Assembly (NCBI GenBank): GCA_004154925.1
Contig: QJNS01000079.1
Span: forward strand, 124,001-188,000
Length of the DNA stretch: 64,000 nt
Direction: 5' to 3'
Origin: Monosporascus cannonballus
Lineage: Eukaryota > Ascomycota > Sordariomycetes > Xylariales
A program made the translations under genes and the position numbers. Position 1 is the first letter of the stretch, and every line of letters begins with the position of its first letter. The notes below the pieces were generated by a model. The model saw nothing but the letters and a program-made list of their open reading frames with translations, had not been told where the DNA came from and made no database searches. Shown here piece after piece: positions 1 through 9,185 of this stretch.

Positions 1-780
1 ATCCAAATTACGTAACTTTTTTGTGGGTCCAACCGTTTTCGTGGCTGATCTTGGGTTGGGTCGTAACACTTATAATAACTTATTAACGCCTTAAAGGCCC
101 GCGCCGTTAATTTTAATATTTTTAACGTAAATTATTTAATTTTTATTGTTTATAACGTTATAATTATAACCTAATTAAGGTGTTATGATTAGCGAGATAT
201 AATAAATTATTAAAACGGTCCAGGTAACCGTAAAAAAGGCCTTATAGGGTAAAAAAGCCGCTACCGTTATGCTTGCTGCCAAAAAGACGGAGGCCGACGC
301 TGCTACTGTGGCGAAACGGCAGAAAAATAAGCGCCTTACTGCCAAACGCCTGGCCGCCGCCGCCGAGAAAAACGTTACGGCGGTCGACGACGCGACTAAT
401 TACCTTACCGAGCTCGTGGCTGTGCAAAAGCGGACCGCCGACGCTTTTAAAAGTATCCAGATAGGGCTGGTTACCTTTTAAGAGTTTTACCGTAAGATTA
501 TATATATCTTTATGTCTAATTATTAATAATGCCATAACCGTTACTTCGCTATTATTTAAAATGCTAATATTTTGCAAACGCTTTTTCGTAAGGGTTCGAT
601 TTCTCTATTTAATAACGAAAAGGATGAAAATCTAAAGAAATAATAAAGGGGGTCGCTACTGGGTTATTATGTAATTTCGTCGTTTTTTTGAATTTTTTTA
701 AGTTTTTAAATATCCGCCTAGCGTAATGCCGGAGTTTCGCTGATAGCTGGCCGCTTATTGCCTAAATAAATGGAATTATT
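1..780. other. AT-rich repeat-derived DNA at window edge
   Basis: This is degenerate repeat-like sequence with one GC-richer patch (about 250-480), described separately. The right part grades into the 3' side of the Gypsy copy C1; similarity to C2 becomes visible from about 800-900 onward. I see no host gene, RNA gene or clear terminus here. Confidence 0.4.
269..481 (+). pseudogene. Ala/Lys-rich coding remnant, unknown element
   Basis: I do not recognise this product. An open frame of 70 codons runs from an ATG at 269 to TAA at 481. It is rich in Ala, Lys, Thr and Arg and predicted helical, with a run of Ala around residues 29-32. The frame extends upstream past the ATG (Lys- and Val-rich codons) until a TAG just before it, which could be a RIP-made stop. 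The patch keeps GC-rich codons, mainly CpG-containing ones, while its surroundings are eroded. That suggests the C-terminal tail of a transposon protein whose CpG-rich codons escaped mutation. Overlapping frames at 242-577 (minus) and 273-464 (plus) are shadows of the same GC-rich patch. A small host gene is possible but unlikely in this context. Confidence 0.25.
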
Positions 781-1983
781 ATTTTTGTTTTATTTTATCT
801 TTAAGTCTTTTTTATTGTTTTTTCGTATATCCGTTTTACTTTTTTATTTACCTTATTTAATAACTTTTATAAATTAATTTTGCTGTTATACCTTTTTTAC
901 CGTATTAGGTATTACTTATTACGGTCGTATTTTTTATAGCTAAAATTTTTTTTTACCGAAATTTCTTAGAAAAAAATTATAAGTATTGGCAAAGAACCTA
1001 ATTTGCTATAGGGTAAATAGTGTCTAATTTTTGTCCGTTAGCAAACCGTATACGTTATTACATATTTTTCCACGTTTTGTTTTTCTATATTTTCTCAAAA
1101 ATAACTAGCATTTAACCGTTTAACGGTTTTGGAAACCCCTTAGTACTTTGCCGTTAGGTTATTATGGGTATTTCGTATCAACTTTTTTCATAATAAGTAA
1201 TTTTCGGATATATAAACCTATTTCTTAAACCGTAATAAGGAATTTTTATTTATTTGTCAAATATGCTTTATAACGGCCCACTTATTACGGCGTTATTTCT
1301 ATATTAAGGATTTCATAAAATCATTTTTTGTTAAGATATTCGTATAAATTTTACGATAACTTTTTTTAGCTTATTTTAATTTTTTTAATATAACTAATAT
1401 TAAAATATATTCTAGTTTTTGGGTTGCTTTTAGGTAATCGTTTACCCGTTAGCAACCCGGAACTTTTATTATTTTAATACGTATTATTAAAGGCCCCGCA
1501 GATATTGTTTTAAATTTCTCTAGGAAATAAGGTAAACCTTATTTATTTGCCTTTTGTTTTACAGATACGTTTTTTAAGTTCGGACGCCTTAATAATTTAT
1601 TTGTCGGATTTTGCCGGCTTTCCTTATAATAAATTTCGAAATCGAAATTAATTAATTATTTTATTTAATTTACTTATTTTATGTTCGCCTTAAATTTAAA
1701 TATTAAATATTTGTGATTTAAGTAGTCCGTAATTACTTAAATGGTTTATTTTAAATAAGATAAATAATACCGTTATTATTCGAAAACTTTTATATCTAAT
1801 TTACTTTCTTTTAATTCGAAGCTTAATTATTATTTCGAACTTAGGCCGAAAAATTAAGGCCTTTTATTTCGTAATCTGAACTTTTCGTACTTTAAATAGT
1901 ATATTATTCGACTTAGTTATTAGCGAATTACGGCTCTTTAGGTATTAATTTCCTTTATAATTGGGCTTTTTATACCTAAAATA

Positions 1984-2040
1984 CTTTACTTCGGGATAAT
2001 TAGGCCTTATATATTTTTCTTTTCCGTAATTATAATACCG
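1984..2040 (-). pseudogene. Gag CCHC zinc-knuckle remnant (element C1)
   Basis: Read on the minus strand, this tract keeps the spacing of a retroviral-type CX2CX4HX4C knuckle followed by Pro, but each ligand codon now reads Tyr. TGT/TGC to TAT/TAC is what G-to-A RIP change produces, and CAC/CAT to TAC/TAT also gives Tyr. The non-ligand residues (Asn, Gly-Lys-Glu, Ile-Arg-Pro) fit the family. This identifies the C family as a gag-encoding LTR element and fixes its orientation. The C2 counterpart around 26.7 kb is more eroded. Confidence 0.6.
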
Positions 2041-2557
2041 TACGGCCGTTGCAAACCTTTTACGGCCGTCCAGCAGATTCGATATAGGTCTTATACTGGC
2101 CTTTTTTTTAATGGTAGTAATAAGGTTAATAAAGTTAATAAGTTGTCGATTTGCCGGTAGGTCCCCGGTTTAAATTTGATTATATGCCGGTATAACCCTT
2201 TTAATTTCCTTATTCCTTTTTTTCGTCGAATTTGTTTCGTATAAAATAGTAAAAATTAGCTTTGCCTATTACGTTTTCGTTATTAAATCTCCTTTAATTT
2301 CCGGAAGGGTTCTTTTAATAATTTCGTTTTGTAATTTAGAGATAAGTTTAAATAATAATCGTATTACTAATATCTTTTTCGGAAAAACGTCGGAGTTTTT
2401 AGCTTTTATTATTTAGTATCGGTCTAGAAAAATTACAAATTTCTTTCTGGATTATAATTATAAGTTTATTAATTTAACGTTAATTTTAAAGCTGCAGGTT
2501 TTTTTATTTCCGATTTTTCTTTCCAGCCAAATTTCGAGTTTTGATTACGTTAACGCC

Positions 2558-2565
2558 GTTAGATT
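2558..2565. repeat. Target site duplication of X-left (left copy)
   Basis: GTTAGATT directly abuts the left terminus of X. The identical octamer sits at 4957-4964 beyond the other terminus. Confidence 0.65.
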
Positions 2566-2600
2566 TTACTTCATCTTGATCAGGACCCCATTTTAGAGGC

Positions 2601-2637
2601 TGTGGCTGCGCCTGCGGCGCAGCAGCCGTAGCCACAA
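2601..2637. repeat. GC-rich subterminal hairpin in X
   Basis: A near-palindrome of about 37 bp has arms GGCTGTGGCTGCGCC and GGCGCAGCAGCCGTAGCC around a 3-nt loop. It is enclosed by a second inverted pair, TCTTGATCA and TGATCAAGA, at about 2573-2582 and 2650-2660. It is conspicuously unmutated against its AT-rich surroundings. Position near a terminus suggests a transposase-binding or strand-processing site; that role is inference. Confidence 0.55.
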
Positions 2638-4037
2638 TTATAATTTTTGATCAAGAAATATCTGTCAGGGGTTCAATATATCAGCTAAACTCCTTTAAGA
2701 ACAATACTTACAAAAATAATAAAACCTCCAAAATAAGGCCTAATAACAAATGGTAATTTTTTCGGTCCGTTTGGTACGTTTTTATATAAATTCGCAAAAA
2801 TTATTAATATTAATTTTGGCAATATACGTTAATTACGAACATCCTAGCATTTTAACTTATATAATTTAATGCAAAATTAAAATCTTTATTTCCTAATATA
2901 AGAATGGTCTTAATTAATATAAAATAAAAATTATTATAATAAAAAAATAACCCAAAATCCCGATTAGTATATATTATAACCTTTTACCCCCCTTAGGCTA
3001 ATATAATAATAATATAACCTTATAAGCCAAAATAATAATATTTAACGTTTAAAATTACCCGTAATAAATTTTAAAATATATTTTTTCCTAATTAATTAAA
3101 TGCAAATAATATATTCGAAAATCTGGTATAAATACTTTAAACTTTCGAATATTTAATCTTTTAAAATAAAACATTTATTTTTATCCGATATTTTTATCGG
3201 TTTTTTACCGATACAAACGTAATTAACTTATATATTAACGTTATATGTACGGCCGATAATCTCCCGGAAACCTTACGCCGTCTGTTTATTCCCTTTATAT
3301 TAGGCGCTATACTTAGCGGATAAGGCCGTATTTTACGGAAAAAACAGGTTAATACGGTACATAATCTGGTTTTCGGAAAATTTAATATCTTTTTCGTTAT
3401 TAAAATAAGTTTCTAAAAATTCTTAATTATTTAAACCTTTTTTTAGTAATTAATTTAATTATTATCCAAATCGTATTATTAATTAAGTTAACGGAAAAAT
3501 AACGAACCTTTATATTAATAATTCCATATTTTATTTTTATTTTACTATCTGCAGATACGAAAAAGCTTAATTTAAAAATATTCGACCGTATAATTGCCGA
3601 ACGGCATAATTATATTATTTTTGGTTTTGATCAAAGATTAAACGATTAATTCTAAATTACTATATTAAATCCTGTTTTCGAACAATAATATAGTTTAATT
3701 ATTATTAACGAAATCTATATACTATTAAAATAAAAAGATTTCCGGCTTAAATATGTTAGTATTCGTAACTTACGTTTTATTTTTCCTACCTATGTATATT
3801 AGTTTACGTATATAATAATTATTAATAATATTACAAAAAGAAATTGCGAAATATAACGGCTTTCGTTAAATCGACGACTTAATTGAATATGGCTATAAGG
3901 CGGAAGTCCGGTATTTCAGTATTAATCGTTCCGAAATCGACATTATTATTTTCCTTATACCTAAAGATTAACGTTCGAATTAAAAGTACTTAGATTTTCT
4001 AATAACTAATATATCTGGATTATCAAATAATATCCCT

Positions 4038-4450
4038 TTAATCCAGCTTAACAACTTGCGTTTTATTATTAAAATTATTATTTATATTAATAATAAGGCG
4101 AAACCCATGGATATTCGTAACCACCTGGTTTAAAAGCTTAAACCAATTAAGAGCAAACGCTTTTATAAAGCGTTCGCCCTTATCCAAAATGATATGGATT
4201 ACGTTAACTTCGAATAATAACTCCTCCGGCAAACGGCGGAATTTAAGCCCTTTTACGAAAATTACAAACTCCTCGTATAATGTATCATAATATCTGTATA
4301 TGACGGGGTCCTAATCAGCAGGAACTAAAAATTCCTGCCAACTTTCGTATACTAATAGCCGTTCGCATATTCGTTTTTCTTTTAATACGTTAATTAATTA
4401 ATTAATTCGAACGGTCGAACTGGTAGTTCGGCCTAAATCGTCGCAAAAAA
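4038..4450 (-). pseudogene. Decayed coding frame of element X, unknown protein
   Basis: I do not recognise this protein. One minus-strand frame is nearly open for about 135 codons, with one TAA and one TAG that could each come from a single C-to-T or G-to-A change. The last 64 codons (from 4232) are fully open. The translation is non-repetitive and globular-looking, with aromatic and acidic/basic residues mixed (for example WQEF, RRLPEELLFE, ALNWFKLL). The homologous stretch in X-right (about 10.0-10.2 kb) is far more eroded. It lies about 500-900 bp inside the 4956 end and reads away from that end, as expected of a transposase N-terminal region. A tyrosine recombinase (Crypton or Starship-captain type) or hAT transposase are options that could not be tested by eye. 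Confidence 0.4.
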
Positions 4451-4496
4451 CCTAATTACGAATAAAATTTTTAAACGTTATGTTAATTTTCTTATG

Positions 4497-4706
4497 TTAA
4501 TGCCAGAAATTCAAGGTACGCGTACGTATGTTTTGTTTTAAGGGCATGGCCCGGTAAAACTGAAAAAATTCGAATTTATCGTATTTTAAAAAGGGGGGAT
4601 AATAACGCGACGGGCTCGGGCTACAATTATTATACGCGTTAGGGTTTAAAAATAGCAAATAGGTCCTAATCAGAACCAGAATAGTATTAATAATAAGCCA
4701 TAACAA
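4497..4706 (-). other. Open frame in X leader, probably not a gene
   Basis: A 69-codon minus-strand frame lies between the X terminus and the decayed coding frame. It is hydrophobic at the start and Pro/Ser-rich in the middle. The corresponding stretch of X-right (9590-9780) is conserved in order but broken by mutations. It could be an upstream part of the X protein before a lost splice junction; evidence for translation is absent. Confidence 0.2.
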
Positions 4707-4956
4707 AAATAACGGTATATATATATATTTATAAAAAAAAATTTTATTATTAAATTATTACGGATTTTTGCTTTTTTTTTAAAAAAGTAAATGCACCAAA
4801 CGAAGCCGTTTTCATACAACTACAACTCAGGCCTCGCTAGCCCGTTACGGGGATATGGGATTTGATTAGTTAATATTTAGCGTTATAGAGCGGTATTTGA
4901 GTAACTTTGAAGAAATTGGGAAAACGAGCCAGGGAGGCCTGAGCTAGCTGAGGTAA

Positions 4957-4964
4957 GTTAGATT
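4957..4964. repeat. Target site duplication of X-left (right copy)
   Basis: GTTAGATT directly abuts the right terminus of X and matches 2558-2565. Beyond it the C1 gag sequence resumes. Confidence 0.65.
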
Positions 4965-5491
4965 ATTTTTTCTTTCCAAGGTTAGGAATTTCGATTATTT
5001 TCTGGTATATAGGTTTTCGAAATAAGTATTAGCTTATATTATTTTCGTTATGTCCGTAAAAAAGTTTAACGTTAATAACGTAAAACAAACCTTTAGATTA
5101 ATAAAGAAGTTCGTTAGTTTTATCCGGGAAACCCCTTAATACCGTAAGGTAAGTAACGATACCTTAAAATAGGCTTCGTTGCGATTCCGTTTTGGGGGTT
5201 TTTCGTAATCCAACCCGTTAATATCGTTTAATTCGAAGGCCGGGTTTTCTCCTTTTTCCAAAGTTACCGAATATTATCGTTTTCTTTGTATTTTCCGTTA
5301 TTTCCTCCTTTTTTGGATATTGCGGTCCAGCTCCTTTTCTGATAATAAAGTGATGGCTTTTGGGATTGGCTATATTCCGCGAGGTTACTGTTCTGCGTTT
5401 TTCTCCCGTTATTGTTCGATATCCTGGTACGTAGGTCGCTGTAGACTATCCTTTGCCTAACGGTCCGTACGGATGGGTAAAGGTATTAATA

Positions 5492-5697
5492 TGTCAGGGA
5501 AAATGGTAAAGTACGGAGTGAAAGGCAGAAAAAGCAGCCCAGCAGGTGGTTCATAGTATGGGTAGTGAATAGATAACCATTAATGCCTGCCCTTTTCTAA
5601 CTATTCGGGGGCGAAGCCCCCCTATATATACACAAACTGGAGCCAAACTGGTGGGTCGCTGGGCCCCGGAAAGGGGGCCGCACCTTGGCACCTGACA
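5492..5697 (-). repeat. 5' LTR of element C1 (206 bp)
   Basis: The sequence opens TGTCAGGGAA and closes CACCTGACA, giving the TGTCAG...CTGACA inverted ends of an LTR. Its partner in C2 is 27840-28089. Inside is a perfect 6-bp hairpin, GGGGGC-GAA-GCCCCC (5607-5621), directly next to a TATATATA run, plausibly the minus-strand TATA box region. The LTR is nearly free of RIP changes although the adjoining internal region is eroded. It lies downstream of the transporter in the same orientation. Confidence 0.75.
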
Positions 5698-6264
5698 CGG
5701 TCCCTCGGGCTAGCACTCAGGAGTCGGCTGGCATATGAAAAATGAAATTCCATCCCCCGCCATTTGGAAATTCGAACCGTAAGGCTGTCAATACTTCCAT
5801 CTGGAGACTTCCGTAAGAAATTTGGTGCAAACATCTGCGGTTACTCCTATCCGCCCAGCATGTAAGCAGTCGTCCATCCACAACATGGAAGAAGGGCTGG
5901 TGCTGTCTGGCAGAACATCGTCTCAGTGTTTTAATATCTGCTGAAATCAGCTAGGTAGGTACATTTGTGTGGTATGGCTGGGGACTGTCGAACTTTTTCT
6001 AACTGGGACGCCAATAAGCTCTCGCTTTTGCTGGATCTTGGCTTGTGAAGCTGCTTAGAGCCTTTTGGACATCTACAGATACACTTGCAGGGACAACAGA
6101 CCATTTTGCTGCCATTCAAGTAAGCCTCCTTATGCCAGTTCCCCAATACGACGATATTGCGACTAGCGGGTGTATCGTCCCTCCTTCTACCTAGATAGTT
6201 GGCACCGATATCTCCCCGATATTCCTTCGAGACATTGACAGCAAGTGCCCGATGAAAACCACGC
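5698..6264. other. Downstream flank of the transporter gene
   Basis: This is GC-normal sequence between LTR C1 and the transporter stop codon. It probably holds the 3' UTR of the transporter. A minus-strand frame at 5931-6335 overlaps the transporter 3' end in another frame and has a Cys-rich stretch but no recognisable domain. I found no convincing second gene. Confidence 0.4.
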
Positions 6265-7928
6265 CTATGCCTCGGTCTCTCCGCAGCTTCCGGAGGTGTT
6301 CCCATTATCATCCACCTTGTTGCTGTTGTATACACTAAGGCTCAATTTGGCGAACTGACTGGAGTTCCTGATCTTTCTGCCAAATTTGATGAAAACAATG
6401 GGTGCTGCGCAAAATAACGTAGCAACAGCAGCGAGGACAGAGCTAGCAATGTTATAACCCAGGTTAACATACATCTGTCGAGTGAATGGGACAATAACAG
6501 CGCAAGTCGAGGCTCTGGCTAGAATCAGACCGGCAAATCCCGAGGCGGCGTAAATGGTGTAGCTATCGGCGAGATACCCGGTAAGGGTGTAGACGTTCTC
6601 GTTGAGAGCAAAGCCAACGAAGAATTGCGCTACCATTGGGACGATCCAATGAACCTGTGTCTTAGGAGGGATAGTCCAAGCGAACACCCAGAGCCCTGGC
6701 TTGGTCAATCATTGCATTGTGGTGAAGCGGTCGACTGGTGGATAGTAGTTCAAGGCTCACCTCCCGCCAGACAAGGCGCAGCAATCGCAAATCCAGTCAG
6801 CTTATCTTCTGGCTCGACGACCTTCCTCTGCGAAGTGATCTTTGCCAGCTTGTTGTGGTCGTAAAAACGCGTGAACGTGCTTGCCATACAACCAAGCAGA
6901 ATGGGAATGAATGCGAGGGATGCTGTTGCAGTCGACCATCCATATGCTTCGAAAACCAGCAGTAGTGATTCTGCCTGAAGATAGAACAAGGCACAGGTGA
7001 CCGAGCCCATGAAAGCCACAGTGAGGATTATGGGCTCAGTGAGAAGCAGTCGTAGCGGCCGGGAAAGAGTGACTGTGAAAAGAGTCTTGACATCCGGGAC
7101 GGAGTCGGGATTCAGTGTTTTGATCTCTCTGTCCGGTACCAACATGCGTAGAGAGGCCACTTCCCGCTCGAGTATCTTGCTCGGCCGGGTCTCCTTGAGA
7201 AAGAGGCAAAATATAAGGAGAATCCCGAGTCCGATGGCAGCCATCCAGAATACCCATCGCCTATTTCCTACGTTAGAAACACAGATCTGTGTATGTGGGA
7301 CAAAATTGCAGCAAACTCACCAACCAAGATTGAGAGTGACATAAGAACTGTAGATAGGCCCAACGCACACTGCCGCGTTACCCACTACAGCCCAAACAAA
7401 GATCATCCACACTCGGGATCGCACATTATACATATCCTCCATGCTTCCTGCAACAACAATGGTGGGGATTGCGGATGCCAGCCCAGACAAAAACCTTGCA
7501 ATAATGATGGCTGGAAGAGAATGAACCGCCGCAGTGATGATGCTGAAGATCGTGTAAACGAAAGTAGAAACAATGTACAGAGTCTTGCGTCCAAAGACCT
7601 CAGAGTAGGGGGGGAAGAAGATGCCACCAATGCCTTGGCCAATGAGGTACATTGATGTCAAGCAGAAAATGGAAAGACTGAGGCTGGCGCCAAAGTCGTT
7701 CTGCATCTCCTGCGCTGCGGATGTTCCAGCTGTACCGGCAGCACTCGTGATGAACTCCAAGAGCAGAATGATGATGGTGCCGTACGCTTTCAAGGAACTG
7801 GACCAGTTTCGTGGATGTTTGGGATTGTCATTTCTCCAGCGGACAAATCCATCCTCATTCAAAACCAGGCCGCAATCTTGGAGATGATTTTCAAATTCGT
7901 CACTTGGTGTTGAAGGAGACGGCTCCAT
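6265..7928 (-). CDS. DHA1-family MFS drug:H+ antiporter (3 exons, 512 aa)
   Basis: This is a plasma-membrane-type major facilitator predicted to export drugs, polyamines or secondary metabolites by proton antiport. Exons are 7928-7321, 7260-6761 and 6695-6265; they join in frame to 512 codons plus stop. The start ATG is in a strong ACCATGG context. Residues 29-43 carry the fungal DHA1 N-terminal W-x-N-D-N-P-K-H-P-R-N-W signature. Twelve membrane segments can be placed, starting near 48, 86, 116, 139, 173, 204, 279, 312, 356, 386, 418 and 450. The motif-A loop between segments 2 and 3 reads EVFGRK (110-115). ETRP (227-230) follows segment 6, EPEDKL (352-357) precedes segment 9, GYLADSYTIYAAS (409-421) is in segments 10-11, and KFGRKIR (473-479) ends the fold. 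Length is normal and no stop or frameshift is present. Codon use is GC-normal, unlike all neighbours. No partner genes are present, so the substrate is unknown. Confidence 0.93.
6696..6760 (-). other. Intron 2 of the MFS gene (65 bp)
   Basis: On the minus strand the donor is GTGAGC at 6760-6755 and the acceptor is CCAG ending at 6696, with a branch-like TTGAC about 12 nt before it. It splits a Gly codon (G|GG, residue 370) inside membrane segment 9 and joins CLAG to GLWVFAW. The alternative acceptor (CAAG, 9 nt upstream on the minus strand) would break the phase. Confidence 0.88.
7261..7320 (-). other. Intron 1 of the MFS gene (60 bp)
   Basis: On the minus strand the donor is GTGAGT at 7320-7315, the branch-like CTAAC is at 7276-7272 and the acceptor is TAG ending at 7261. 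It splits a Trp codon (TG|G, residue 203). Splicing restores the conserved GWRWVFW at the entry to membrane segment 6; unspliced, the frame meets TGA immediately. Confidence 0.92.
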
Positions 7929-8190
7929 GGTGCCAAAGACTAATAGTCAGTAGGTTGAGTACCCCCAAAAGCCCGCCACAATATGCAAGAGAAGACCACA
8001 GCAGGCAGGGCTTTAAATAGTGATACCTAGTTTTCCACAAGCAACAAAAGAGTTGGCCCCCCTGCAGAAGATAGGGCGTCCTGCAGCCGTATTTCACACA
8101 CCTTTTTCCATGGGGGGATTCCGCAGGGGGGAGGCACTGTAGGAGTATTTTCTCCACTGATCCCATGAGGATTTTGTTGGAAACTTTCAC
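7929..8190 (-). promoter_or_regulatory. Promoter region of the MFS gene
   Basis: A TATTTAAAG box reads on the minus strand at 8019-8011, about 85 bp upstream of the ATG. Further upstream are C/G runs containing CCCCT or AGGGG (near 8056-8063 and 8134-8140), the core of fungal stress-response elements, set among short CTGCAG palindromes. The TATA-like site is seen directly; the stress-element reading is inference. Confidence 0.5.
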
Positions 8191-8645
8191 GCTCTGATAA
8201 CTTAGGTAAAAATAAGCCTAATACGTTACGTAAAATAAGCCCAATACGTTGTTATATCTCGCCTGCAGGGCTGGCAGGCTGGGTCTCGGTCGACAGCACG
8301 AGGTGCATGTTAAGGCTTGCTACGCCATCCGGACAACTTGAAAAAGGAAGGCTATGGGTCGAAGTGGAGGTAAGTAGCTGTCTAGGTAACCTCGAAACTC
8401 CAAAATTTCAGGGTCTACAAGTCTGTAATCAATTCCAGGCCGTATCAGATGGCGGCCAGTGCCACGTGCCTTCAGTCCGCCCCAGACTGGATTGTTATCT
8501 CTCGGACTCAGCGCAAGTTCTCTTGTACAGTACAACATGCAAAAGATGCAATACGTATTAAAGGAAAAGGGTAAGTAAAGGGTAATGCAGGTCTGTGTAC
8601 TCCCCTGGGGGGACCCACGACCTACCGTATCTAGATCCGTACCCC
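8191..8645. other. Intergenic DNA upstream of the MFS gene
   Basis: GC-normal sequence begins with two tandem copies of AAAATAAGCCYAATACGTT (from 8208 and 8232). A plus-strand frame at 8307-8561 contains a 42-bp GTAAGT...TTTCAG segment (about 8370-8411) that looks like a tiny intron, but its translation matches no family I know. An 8596-8610 tract (GTACTCCCCTGGGG) resembles the terminus of the inverted-repeat element that starts at 8646. Confidence 0.35.
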
Positions 8646-8935
8646 GTACACCTCCCCGGGGTAATAAAGGTCAGTGGGCCACGTGCCGTTGCATTAAGCC
8701 CCAGTTGACCCCCACAACACAAGGGACCTGTTTTTTCTTAGCAAAGTTAACTGTTGATAGTTGACTGTTGGCTTAGTTAGTCAAAAAAGTCGACTTTAGA
8801 AGATCAATTGGGGCCCTACATATCTTGGAGGTACTGTTTGTAAGGAAATTGCTAGAAAAGTGACAAAGTTGGTGTGTGTGGATTAAATGTAACGGTACGT
8901 GGCCCACTGACCTTTATTACCCTGGGGAGGTGCAC
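8646..8935. mobile_element. MITE-like element with ~52-bp terminal inverted repeats
   Basis: The arms 8646-8697 and 8883-8935 are inverted copies (start GTACACCTCCCCGGGG on one side; GTGCACCTCCCCAGGG read from the other). They differ at only about five places. The 185-bp centre has no coding potential. Size, arm length and lack of ORF fit a MITE, perhaps of Tc1/mariner-pogo type given the TA next to the left CACCTCC terminus; a matching TA on the right is not clear (CA). Three arm differences are CA-versus-TA, consistent with light RIP. Confidence 0.7.
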
Positions 8936-9185
8936 AGGATGTCGCACCAAAATTTCCCCGCGGAAGAAGGCCGCTGCACGGGCAGCACGCCGTGCCCACA
9001 GTTCCTGAGTACTCCCGCATCTGCTGTCTACATCTAGACCCACAAATCCTCCCAGCCATCAATCCGCCTGCCCACTAGATGATCTGGTTAGTCAGGCTTG
9101 TCCAACGTGCCCGGCCCACATCTCGGCAAACCCCCGTTTTCGGCACCCCCACACCCGCGTTTACGCGTATGCGCGTCTGCACCCA
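8936..9185. other. GC-rich intergenic DNA, nothing recognised
   Basis: Unmutated GC-normal sequence lies between the MITE-like element and an LTR fragment. I see no ORF with recognisable content, no RNA gene and no repeat shared with the rest of the window. Confidence 0.4.

Larger units (their letters stand above)
2566..4956 (-). mobile_element. Element X, left copy: DNA transposon with TIRs and 8-bp TSD
   Basis: This 2,391-bp insertion splits the gag region of C1. It is flanked by direct repeats GTTAGATT at 2558-2565 and 4957-4964. Its ends are inverted: TTACTTCATCTTGATCAGG on the left and, read on the minus strand, TTACCTCAGCTAGCTCAGG on the right; about 18 of the first 24 bases match, and several differences are C/T. 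C2 reads continuously through the equivalent site, which supports an insertion. Subterminal structure exists at both ends: a 19-bp imperfect inverted pair at 4826-4844/4926-4944, and a GC-rich hairpin at 2601-2637. A decayed coding frame lies at 4038-4450. An 8-bp duplication occurs in hAT, P and Merlin elements, but the termini match no family I know, so superfamily is open. A second, truncated copy starts at 9327. Confidence 0.72.
780..5697 (-). mobile_element. Gypsy LTR retrotransposon C1, RIP-mutated, interrupted by X
   Basis: C1 is a minus-strand LTR retrotransposon. Its 5' LTR is at 5492-5697 and its internal region runs leftward. It is interrupted by element X (2566-4956) and continues to about 780. 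Tracts 900-1740, 1800-2560 and 4965-5690 align by eye with 23.8-24.7 kb, 26.5-27.2 kb and 27.25-28.05 kb of copy C2. Relative to C2, C1 lacks about 1.8 kb around 1790, and that missing part carries the reverse transcriptase in C2. What remains is therefore mostly gag (zinc knuckle at 1984-2040) plus unidentified 3' sequence. No 3' LTR was found. Stops fill every frame, so it is dead. The left boundary is approximate. Confidence 0.7.

Noticed and set aside
2601..2637. GC-rich hairpin as a Helitron 3' hairpin
   Set aside because: No CTRR terminus follows it, and the flanking 8-bp duplication and TIRs are incompatible with Helitron insertion.
5931..6335. 134-codon minus-strand frame with a Cys-rich stretch next to the transporter
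   Set aside because: It overlaps the transporter's last exon in another frame, has no recognisable domain, and its start lies within well-supported coding sequence.
6625..7887. Several plus-strand frames (6625-6864, 6738-6965, 6997-7344, 7293-7655, 7621-7887)
   Set aside because: All are antisense shadows of the spliced transporter exons and give translations without domains.
8307..8561. Possible small spliced gene (GTAAGT...TTTCAG at about 8370-8411)
   Set aside because: The putative intron is only 42 bp and divisible by three, the frame is open with or without splicing, and the product is not recognisable.
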